Assembly (NCBI GenBank): GCA_964546955.1
Contig: CAZJLP010000008.1
Location: 1-64,000 of the forward strand
Length of the DNA stretch: 64,000 nt
Origin: CAZJLP01 sp964546955
GTDB lineage: Bacteria > Verrucomicrobiota > Verrucomicrobiia > Opitutales > Opitutaceae
Direction: 5' to 3'
Below the pieces are notes generated by a model. That model ran no database searches, was not told the DNA's origin, and was given only the letters and a program-made list of their open reading frames with translations. This document shows, in pieces, positions 35,067 through 42,329 of the stretch. The position numbers were made by a program, and so were the translations under genes. How positions within the stretch are numbered: position 1 is the first letter of the stretch; every line of letters begins with the position of its first letter.

Positions 35067-35188
35067 GAGGTTAGCGGCTGCGCAGCAGCGGCATGCGTGT
35101 TTTCGGCGGAGAGTGCGCGCGGAAGTGAACTTTTCGGCTGTCTGGCGCGACATATTGGGTGACGCTGCTTCTCTCTTGCCGCGTCAGC

Positions 35189-35695
35189 ATGCCCAACCCA
35201 GACGTTCTTCAGCTTGAGCAACTCTACCGCCAGATAGGCCCGGATTTGCTCTGCTTCTTTCGGGGCCGGATTCCACCCGGAGTGGCGGCCGAGGATCTCG
35301 TGCACGACACGTTTGTCCGGGCCATTGAAGGCATCCACCGCTTGCGGAATTCGGTCACGCCGAGGGCTTATCTTTTTGGTATCGCGCGTCACATGGCTGC
35401 CGACGCACATCGAAGAAAAAGACCGCACGAAGCCCTGCTGGACGAACCGGCTGCGCCGCACGACGCTGAAGACGCGCGTCTTGAACCGATGAGGTTGGCG
35501 ATTGGCGAACTGCCCCAAACCTTGCGCGAGACGCTGCGTCTCAAGCTCGAACACGACTTATCTTACGACGAACTTGCAGAGATCCTGGAGGTTCCCGTCG
35601 GCACGATCCGCTCCCGTCTTCACCATGCTGTCTGCAAGCTGCGCGAAGCGATGAGCGACCATCCCGAAGGACTCCCAACGCGGAGGAAATCATGA
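35189..35695 (+). CDS. ECF-type RNA polymerase sigma factor
   Basis: The 168-aa sigma-70 family protein has region 2 (LEQLYRQIGPDLLCFFRG through DLVHDTFVRAIEGIHRL and AYLFGIARHMAADAHRR) for -10 recognition, and region 4 (LPQTLRETLRLKLEHDLSYDELAEILEVPVGTIRSRLHHAVCKLRE) for -35 recognition. Start ATG 35189. Its stop overlaps the next start by 4 bp (ATGA), a classic sigma/anti-sigma arrangement. The stimulus is unknown; the downstream lipoprotein may be part of the regulon. Confidence 0.92.
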   Translation: MPNPDVLQLEQLYRQIGPDLLCFFRGRIPPGVAAEDLVHDTFVRAIEGIHRLRNSVTPRAYLFGIARHMAADAHRRKRPHEALLDEPAAPHDAEDARLEPMRLAIGELPQTLRETLRLKLEHDLSYDELAEILEVPVGTIRSRLHHAVCKLREAMSDHPEGLPTRRKS

Positions 35696-36183
35696 AAAAT
35701 GACGTATTGGAAATGTTATTACTCGATCGGGCGATGGGCGAAATGAACGACGAAACGCGGGAGTTGCTGCAGGCCTATCTGGTGCTCAACCCGCAAGCCG
35801 GTCGGCTGGCCGCCGAGATGGACGCCGCGTTGGTTCGCGCCCGGGAGGCGTTAAAGTGTCCGCGCGAGCGCATCCGTCCGCCCAGCCTGCATTCGATCGA
35901 GTCGGTCGCATGCGAGGTGCGAACGCGCCATCGGCCGGCGCTTGGGCTGCAACTCGCCGCGTGCATCGCGATTGGGTTGGTGTTGGGGCTTGTCCTTGGG
36001 CGTCCTTCGGCCTCGCCAGAAACGAGGGCCGTGACCAGTTCGGCTCCGATGGAGCCCGCGGAAATCGCGGCGACAGAGCCCGGCGCAGGCTTTTGGGAAA
36101 CCGCGCGCCAAGGCTCCGATAAAACTTCGATCCAGTCCCGCGATTCGCTCCGCTCCCGGCGTGCGAGCGACTCCAACCGTTAA
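35692..36183 (+). CDS. Putative anti-sigma factor with one membrane helix
   Basis: The 163-aa protein has an N-terminal cytoplasmic helical region (residues 1-80, with RAMGEMNDETRELLQAYL resembling anti-sigma folds), one transmembrane helix (about 85-103, LGLQLAACIAIGLVLGLVLG), and an extracytoplasmic Pro/Glu/Thr-rich tail. No zinc HXXXCXXC motif is visible. Translational coupling to the ECF sigma gene supports a sigma-sequestering role; the function is inferred from context and topology. Confidence 0.75.
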   Translation: MKNDVLEMLLLDRAMGEMNDETRELLQAYLVLNPQAGRLAAEMDAALVRAREALKCPRERIRPPSLHSIESVACEVRTRHRPALGLQLAACIAIGLVLGLVLGRPSASPETRAVTSSAPMEPAEIAATEPGAGFWETARQGSDKTSIQSRDSLRSRRASDSNR

Positions 36184-36195
36184 CTCCCCTTTGTC

Positions 36196-37569
36196 ATGAT
36201 TGCACTCTTCTCTTGCATTTGCTCCAAGGTCTCCCTGGCGATCGGCTTGACCGCTGCCGCTGTTCTCTTCTCCGGCTGTTGGGAACAGCGATTTGTATGG
36301 GCGCCAAATGGCGCCCGTGCCACGGTGCTGGCGCGGGATGGCCTTCGCTTGTGTACTGCCGAAGGCCAGCTCACCGCGCCTCTTTTGTCAGACGTGTACG
36401 AAGCGGCGTGGTTTTCGGATTCGACTCGATTAGTTCTCTCACGGGAACGGACAGGTAATGAATGGTCTCAAGTTGCGCGGCTGCTTGGTCCGCAACGGGC
36501 GGCCCGAATCGAGGCGAAAGCGGCCGCCAAATGGGCCGAAATCGAGAAAGCGCCACCGGCCAAGTTTGAGCGATTGGACGCCGAGGACGATCGGCTCGTG
36601 CGGTTCTATCTATGGAAGCATCGGGGAGACTGGTTGCGAAAAAGATATGGAGCGGAAGCCGACGACTCCGCCGAATTTGGCACGCATGAGTTGTTTCTCG
36701 CGCGGGTGGACGCCGAAACGCTCATGCTGGGCTCGTTGCTGCACGAGGGAGTCGAGCCATTTAAGCACATCCGCGTGGCGCCAACTGATCGGGCCGTGGC
36801 CTATGTGACCACGCACTCTGCGGATCTCTATGTTAACTTACCTCAGGCCATTGCCCCGCGGCTCGTGACGGCCTCGATGGCCGGCGGCTGCGCCTGGACC
36901 GCGGACGGCCGATCTCTGGTTTACGCCTACTGCGGAGGCGCAAACGGGCGCAACAACGATGCTGAATTGGGCGTGATCGTTCGCCGCGAGGTTTTGGATG
37001 AGAAGGGAAATGTCGCCATTGCAAAAGAAGGAACCGAGATCGCCGGTTTGATCTATTCCAGTTCCACGCGGATTTGGTGTCTCCGGGACGGACGGATGCT
37101 TTTTAACGCGGCGGAGATGGAGTTCCCCGTGGGGATACGCGACGTCAACTCGCCCCGGGAAAGCCTGTTTATGATTGATCCGACTCCCCAAGCGCCGCTG
37201 GTCCGGGTCGCGCCGCGGGGTATCGAACGCGAAATGCCTGCTAAGATTCTATCCTACCACTTGAGCCCGGACGAAAAGAACATGCTCGTCACCGGAAAGG
37301 AAGGGGAGGTCTGCATTCTTGCTCTCGCGAGCGGCCAATTGGAAAAGGTCCAGCGGGCCGGGGACTACAACCTGAAGGCAGCCGCAGTGTGGCGTTCGGC
37401 ATCGGAGATCACCTTCGCCAAACGAACCCCTCTGGAGAACAACAAACGTCCTGCCAGGACGGCCGAGATTGTCCTCCGCAGCCTTGGAGGCGACGAAACC
37501 GTCCTAAGCTCGAAATGGACGACCGATACCCTAAAATCCATGTTCGAGAGCATCGAGCGCACGGACTGA
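36196..37569 (+). CDS. Lipoprotein with beta-propeller-like repeats
   Basis: The 457-aa protein begins with a lipoprotein signal peptide ending in the lipobox LFSGC (Cys at about residue 28). Then repeated beta strands with S/W-x-D motifs (AAWFSDSTRLVLSRE, CAWTADGRSLVYAYC, LSPDEKNMLVTGKE) suggest a TolB- or WD40-like propeller. A charged helical segment lies around residues 95-130. I do not recognise a specific family. It lies 12 bp behind the anti-sigma gene and is probably in the same operon. Confidence 0.7.
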   Translation: MIALFSCICSKVSLAIGLTAAAVLFSGCWEQRFVWAPNGARATVLARDGLRLCTAEGQLTAPLLSDVYEAAWFSDSTRLVLSRERTGNEWSQVARLLGPQRAARIEAKAAAKWAEIEKAPPAKFERLDAEDDRLVRFYLWKHRGDWLRKRYGAEADDSAEFGTHELFLARVDAETLMLGSLLHEGVEPFKHIRVAPTDRAVAYVTTHSADLYVNLPQAIAPRLVTASMAGGCAWTADGRSLVYAYCGGANGRNNDAELGVIVRREVLDEKGNVAIAKEGTEIAGLIYSSSTRIWCLRDGRMLFNAAEMEFPVGIRDVNSPRESLFMIDPTPQAPLVRVAPRGIEREMPAKILSYHLSPDEKNMLVTGKEGEVCILALASGQLEKVQRAGDYNLKAAAVWRSASEITFAKRTPLENNKRPARTAEIVLRSLGGDETVLSSKWTTDTLKSMFESIERTD

Positions 37570-37645
37570 ATGATAGGCGGTGCCGGGAGGCTCGTCTAAC
37601 TTCGCGCTTTATTCCCGCTGGAAGGACCGCCATATAAGGCGGTTT

Positions 37646-38917
37646 ATGCTCGATCCGAAACTCCTTCGGGAATCGCCCGACCTGGTCCGCGCCGCCATTG
37701 CCAAGAAACACCTCGAGGTGGATCTGGCCCCTGTGCTGGCGCTGGACTCCGCCTGGCGGACGCAGCTCCAGGAGGTCGAGCAGCTGCGTGCCCAGCAGAA
37801 AGCGGCCAACACGGACATGGCCAAATTGCCCAAGGGTTCACCAGAGTTTCAAGCCAAAGTGCAGGAGATGAAAGCGGTCTCGGGGCAAGTGAAGGAGAAG
37901 GAGACGCAGCTCAAGGAAACCGAAGAGAAATGGAAGCAGGCGCTGCTCGCGATTCCCAATATTCCCCATGCCAGTGTTCCGGAGGGACGCACCCCCGAGG
38001 AAAACCAGGTGTTTGCGACGAAAGGCGATGTCAACGCGGTCTCGCCGCACGCGAAGTCACATTGGGAAATCCCCGGCTTCGATCGACTCTTCGATTTCGC
38101 TCGCGGCGCCAAAGTGACCGGCGCGGGCTTTCCGTTCTATGTCGGTGACGGCGCGCGGCTGGTGCGGGCTTTGCTCCACTTCTTTTTGGATGAGGCGGGA
38201 AAGGCGGGTTATCTCGAAGTGAATCCCCCGGTGCTGGTCAATGCGGCGAGCGCGACCGCGACCGGCCAGCTTCCCGACAAAGAAGGCCAGATGTACGAAA
38301 CGGTGCACGACCACCTCTATGCCGTCCCGACGGCCGAGGTGCCGCTCACGAATTTCTTTCGCGACGAAATTCTCGAGGAAAGTGCGCTGCCGGTTTATCG
38401 CGCCGCTTACACTCCGTGTTTCCGGCGCGAGGCGGGGAGTTACGGCAAGGACGTGCGGGGACTCAATCGCCTCCATCAGTTCGACAAGGTCGAGCTGTTG
38501 AAGTGGGTGCACCCGTCGACGAGTTACGCCGAACTCGACAAGCTGCGGGAAGATGCCGAGCGCCTCTTGCAGAAACTCGAGCTGCCATACCGCGTGTTGT
38601 TGATGTGCGGGGCAGATCTCGGTTTTTCACAGTCGAAGAAATACGATCTCGAGGTGTGGTCGGCCGGGCAGAAACGTTGGCTCGAAGTGTCCAGCTGCAG
38701 CAATTTTGAAGCCTTCCAAGCGCGGCGGGCGCAGATCCGCTATCGGGCGAAGGAGAGCGGCAAACCCGAACTCGTGCACACGCTGAACGGATCGGGCCTC
38801 GCGGTGCCGCGCGTGCTCGCCGCACTTTTGGAGAACAATCTCCAGTCGGATGGGCGGGTGAAGATACCCGCGGTGCTTGTGCCGTATTTCGGCAAGGAGT
38901 TCTTGAGTTTTGGGTGA
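37646..38917 (+). CDS. serS: Seryl-tRNA synthetase
   Basis: The 423-aa class II aminoacyl-tRNA synthetase. An N-terminal long coiled coil (residues about 25-100, for tRNA binding), motif 2 region CFRREAGSYGKDVRGLNRLHQFDKVEL, the LEVSSCSNFEAFQARRAQIRYR serine/ATP region, and motif 3 LNGSGLAVPRVLAALLEN are all present. ATG 37646 gives MLDPKLLRESPDLVR, the usual N-terminus. Separate gene, 77 bp after the preceding lipoprotein. Confidence 0.97.
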   Translation: MLDPKLLRESPDLVRAAIAKKHLEVDLAPVLALDSAWRTQLQEVEQLRAQQKAANTDMAKLPKGSPEFQAKVQEMKAVSGQVKEKETQLKETEEKWKQALLAIPNIPHASVPEGRTPEENQVFATKGDVNAVSPHAKSHWEIPGFDRLFDFARGAKVTGAGFPFYVGDGARLVRALLHFFLDEAGKAGYLEVNPPVLVNAASATATGQLPDKEGQMYETVHDHLYAVPTAEVPLTNFFRDEILEESALPVYRAAYTPCFRREAGSYGKDVRGLNRLHQFDKVELLKWVHPSTSYAELDKLREDAERLLQKLELPYRVLLMCGADLGFSQSKKYDLEVWSAGQKRWLEVSSCSNFEAFQARRAQIRYRAKESGKPELVHTLNGSGLAVPRVLAALLENNLQSDGRVKIPAVLVPYFGKEFLSFG

Positions 38918-38935
38918 GGGGTGGAGGGTTGATGC

Positions 38936-39104
38936 AGGTAGGGCGAGGCGTTTCGCCGAGCCGTCATCACAAGCGCATTGCGGAGTCGTCTGATGTTGAG
39001 CGGCGCATGACAGATCGACTGTGCGTCGTCTACCCACGGCTCGGCCGCCGTTTCGACTTCGCTCAAGGCCCCGAGTCTGTCGAGGGGGAGGCCTCGCCCT
39101 ACCT
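38936..39104. repeat. Palindromic element with AGGTAGGGCGAGGC ends
   Basis: Outer arms 38936-38949 and 39091-39104 are perfect 14-bp inverted repeats; inner arms GCCGAGCCGT at 38955-38964 and ACGGCTCGGC at 39036-39045 are also perfect. It fills the gap between the convergent serS and HDOD genes, abutting the HDOD stop codon at 39105. Confidence 0.7.
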
Positions 39105-40746
39105 TTACGCGACCTGCTGGGAGCGGCCGGTGAGCTCTTGTTTGACCTGGGCGCAGAGCTGATTGGCGGCGGCTTGGAATTTCTTCAAGTCAAAGCTGGG
39201 GAAGACGCGACCGCGGAGGACCTTCCACGCGGCGCTGTCGGCGAGGTTCGGGGAGCTGTCGCGGTGAGTATCGCCGCACACCCCCACATGATTGTGGAGG
39301 CAGATATCGCGGGCCAGAGCGACNNNNNNNNNNGCAGTAGGCGGAGGGCAGACCGTATTTGACCGCGAAATACTCGCCGATTTCCTGCGCGTTCATTTCG
39401 ATGAATTTTCGCTCGGCTTCCTGCAGGGTGAGGGCCCGCTGGCGGGCATGCGCGACCATGGCGGCGAACCCCAAGGGAAAGAGTTTCACGATGAGCAACT
39501 TGCCAATGTCGTGAATCAGTCCCGCGGTGTAAGCGCTGCCGACCACGCCTCCGAACTCCATGTAGTTACAGGTGAATTGAGAAAGGCGCGCCACGCCGAC
39601 CTGGAACATCCAAAACTGCGGCCACGTGAGCGGGTGCAGCCGAAGATGACGTTCCTGCACGGTGGGAGAAGACTTCGCGATGCTGCAGAGGCGGAGATTT
39701 CCGAGCAGGCTCACGGCCGTGCGCGAATCTTCGACCGCATTCATTCCTTCACGCTCGATTTTGTTGGCGGCGACGAGCACCTCGGCGCAGAGGCCGGGAT
39801 CCCGTTCCACCAGCTCCATCAGATGAGTGAGGCTCGGTGTCTTGCCATCTGCGGCCATCAGAAATGCGGCGGCGACCGAATCGACGACAGGGAAGGCACC
39901 GAGGTTGTCGAGCTGCTGCTTCACCATGGCCGCGGTGAGCACCGGGCGATGATCGACGTCCGCCTGGGTCCAGACGGCACGATCGCGCTCTTCCTGTTTT
40001 TCCTGCAGCTCTTGCTCGGTCAAGAGGCCCTCAGGAATGTATTCCGGGTGGATTTGGCAATAGATAAGCTGGGCTGCGTATTTCAGTTCCTCATGGCAGG
40101 TGCCGAAGGCGGTCCAGGTGCCGGCACCCGCTTTCGTGGCGAGACTTTCCAGGTAGTCGGCCACTCCCCACACACCGGCGGCCTGTGCGCGTTCGACCAT
40201 GATTTGGAGACGCTCGACGGTTTTCGTGGCGTCCTGGACTTCGATGGCGTTGGAGAAATATGGGATTTCCTGCTCGAGATCGAGGCGGAGATCGTCGCGG
40301 AGTTTGTGCAGCTCCTCGGGTTTCAGTCCCATCTGCGCACAGAACGATTTCGGTTCCTCGAAGAGCAGGTTCCGCCACGGGTTGGCGAGGGCTTTGCCGA
40401 TCTCGCCGTGAACGGAATCGTCATTGTATGGTTTGATCAGGTAGTTCTGAATTCGCAGCGAAAGCGCTTTCTTCACCACATCCGGGTGGGAGATGCCGCT
40501 GTACACGAGCACCGGCACCGGCTTGAGAAAAACATCGTTGCGCAGCCGCTGCACGAACTGCAGGCCGTTTTCTCCGGGCAGCTTCAATTCGGCGATGACC
40601 AGATCGATTTTGATGAGATTCCGCATCGCAAGCCAGGCCTCGTCCGTCGTTTTGGCGACAAGGCAACGATGGTTTCCGCGCGCGAGGATTCCCGCCATGG
40701 CGCGCTCCGCCACGGCGTTGTCGTCGAGCAGGAGAATGTTGGCCAT
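39105..40746 (-). CDS. Response regulator with HDOD domain, interrupted by an assembly gap
   Basis: An N-terminal receiver domain (residues 1-120, LLLDDN, LVIAELKLPGENG, LIKPYND) carries Glu at residue 53 in place of the phosphorylated Asp. A helical linker follows, then an HDOD domain with GLIHDIGKLLIVKLFPLGFAA. Ten Ns at 39324-39333 break the gene; the C-terminal part continues in a different frame (VALARDICLHNHVG to the stop at 39105). The gap length is unknown, so the frame shift is not real evidence of mutation. HDOD proteins act in signalling related to HD-GYP enzymes. Confidence 0.85.
39324..39333. other. Assembly gap (10 N)
   Basis: Ten undetermined bases within the HDOD gene. The HDOD sequence on the two sides is in different frames and several conserved residues are missing, so the true gap is probably longer than ten bases or not a multiple that preserves frame. 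Confidence 0.98.
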
Positions 40747-40979
40747 CGTCGAAGGGGGAAGGCGGAGGGTTGCAGCGAAGAAAAAAGGACCTAGCCCATT
40801 ATCGACACGGTGGGAGGGCCGCTAAACTGCTATAATATAACGAGAAGGGTGTTTCACTGGAACGTAAGTAGCTAGCTGAAAGGACGTTACGGTTCGCTGG
40901 TCGATCCGGCGGAAGTTTCATGGGCCCGCTCGCAAGCGTAGGCCGTTTTAAATGCTCACCCTGTCCTCCGCTTTCCCAT

Positions 40980-41034
40980 TGGCAGAAAGGTTAAAACGCA
41001 GCACGCTGGAGGCAGGTTTTTAACCCCAATGCCA
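40980..41034. promoter_or_regulatory. Inverted pair of half-sites upstream of the AraC gene
   Basis: TGGCA-N5-GTTAAAA at 40980-40996 faces TTTTTAAC-N5-TGCCA at 41017-41034, separated by 20 bp. The same architecture with identical half-sites and near-identical spacing occurs at 45403-45456 upstream of the TonB receptor. The right half-site overlaps the ATG at 41029, suggesting autorepression or a later true start. Confidence 0.7.
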
Positions 41035-41973
41035 ATCGCATCACGACCGGCAGCGAACTCGCTGGACGCACTTGTTACCCGGCTGCCGCAGCCTCCGCAC
41101 CCGATGCACGGCCGCCGGGCGCAATCTCTCTTGCTGCCGGACAACATCGTTTGTTTTCAGCGGCGTTCGGCGTCGGAACTCAACCGTCCGCGCCACGGCC
41201 GCGCGTGGCATCATCGTTTTGTATTGATGTTCGCATTACGAACCGGCGTGACGGTGTCGGTCGACGAACGCACCTTGCGGTTGGAGGCGGGGGAAGGACT
41301 GCTCGTTTTTCCGTTTCAGTTTCACCATTACATCGATTCCGAGCGGGACGATCTCTCGTGGCTTTTCATCACGTTCGAACTGGACGAGCCCGAGGTCCTG
41401 CAATCGCTGCGTTTTCGGGTGTTTCCGCTCACGGCGGAGGTGAAGACCCTGGCAACGGAACTGCTCGATTGTTACGAGGCGGGAGGCGACAACGATCTGC
41501 TCACCCTTTTGCTCGGCTTGCTCTTGGCGCGATTGCGCCGGCTGGATCCGGTGCGGCCCCGGAGTGGTGCCGCGCCGGTCGCGCCCGGGGTCGTGATACA
41601 GGTGAACATGCTGGCGCAGCGGAGCCGCGAATCGCTGCGCGTGCGCGATCTGGCGGGTGCGCTGGGGATTAGCCCGAGCCATTTGCGAGCCCGCTTTCGC
41701 GCGTCGTGCGGCGTGAGTCTCGGCCGGCATCTGCGCCGGCTGCGTCTGGAGAAGGCCTGCGGACTGCTGCGGCTGAGCACGAATCGAGTCTCAGAGATCG
41801 CCGAGCAGTGCGGGTTTACCTCCATCTACAGTTTCAGCCGTGCCTTCCGGGCGGCCTTTGGCGTTTCCCCGATGGGGTACCGGCGTTCTGGAGGCGGCGG
41901 CCGCCAGACGCTCGGCGGCACGAAAGCGGTGCGCGCCCGGCGGAGAGCAGATTTGGGCGGGGCGGTAGGATGA
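41029..41973 (+). CDS. AraC-family transcriptional regulator
   Basis: The protein is 314 aa from the ATG at 41029, or 289 aa from MHGRRAQSLLLPDN at 41104. The N-terminal cupin-like sensor domain (residues 35-120, WHHRFVLMFALRTGVTVSVDE, GEGLLVFPFQFHHYID) may bind a sugar or related ligand. The C-terminal HTH pair contains LRVRDLAGALGISPSHLRARFRASCGVSLGRHLRRLRLEKACGLL and VSEIAEQCGFTSIYSFSRAFRAAFGVSP, the standard AraC DNA-binding region. The inverted half-sites that overlap its start also lie upstream of the TonB receptor, so it probably controls both. Confidence 0.92.
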   Translation: MPIASRPAANSLDALVTRLPQPPHPMHGRRAQSLLLPDNIVCFQRRSASELNRPRHGRAWHHRFVLMFALRTGVTVSVDERTLRLEAGEGLLVFPFQFHHYIDSERDDLSWLFITFELDEPEVLQSLRFRVFPLTAEVKTLATELLDCYEAGGDNDLLTLLLGLLLARLRRLDPVRPRSGAAPVAPGVVIQVNMLAQRSRESLRVRDLAGALGISPSHLRARFRASCGVSLGRHLRRLRLEKACGLLRLSTNRVSEIAEQCGFTSIYSFSRAFRAAFGVSPMGYRRSGGGGRQTLGGTKAVRARRRADLGGAVG

Positions 41974-42199
41974 GGGCCTGACCGGGGAGTACCGGGTAGA
42001 AACGGAAGCTCTGAAAACCTCCGGACTCGCCGTCGTGTGCGAGCGGCTCTGACCAACCTTTACGACGCAGCGCCGGACGGGCGTGAGAACGCGTAGGTAC
42101 GAGAGGCGATTTACGCTTCGACGGCCGGTCCGGAGCCCCGGCCCTGCCCTCGATCCGTTTTATGCTCTTGCGCGTTCGGTGCGGTGAGAACCGGAATTC

Positions 42200-42236
42200 G
42201 AGATAAGATTAAGATAAAGAATAAGGAGAAAGAGTG
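42200..42236. repeat. AT-rich hexamer tract
   Basis: Imperfect 6-bp units (GATAAG / GATTAA / GAATAA) lie in the 356-bp gap between the AraC gene and the receptor terminator. It is one arm only; no inverted partner was found. Otherwise I see nothing in 41974-42254. Confidence 0.4.
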
Positions 42237-42254
42237 GGCTCGCGCCTGATACCC

Positions 42255-42287
42255 AAAAAAGGAGGCCCGACTTTGCAGTCGGGCCTC
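42255..42287 (-). terminator. Intrinsic terminator of the TonB receptor gene
   Basis: The stem AGGCCCGACT/AGTCGGGCCT with a TTGC loop is followed on the minus strand by CC and six T. It lies 43 bp after the stop codon at 42330. Confidence 0.88.
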
Positions 42288-42329
42288 GCTGTGAACCTAT
42301 GTCTAACAGCCAAACAAAGGGGTCGCGGA

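Noticed and set aside
39292..40794. 500-aa open frame antisense to the HDOD gene
   Set aside because: It crosses the N gap and mirrors the HDOD codons; no domain is visible.
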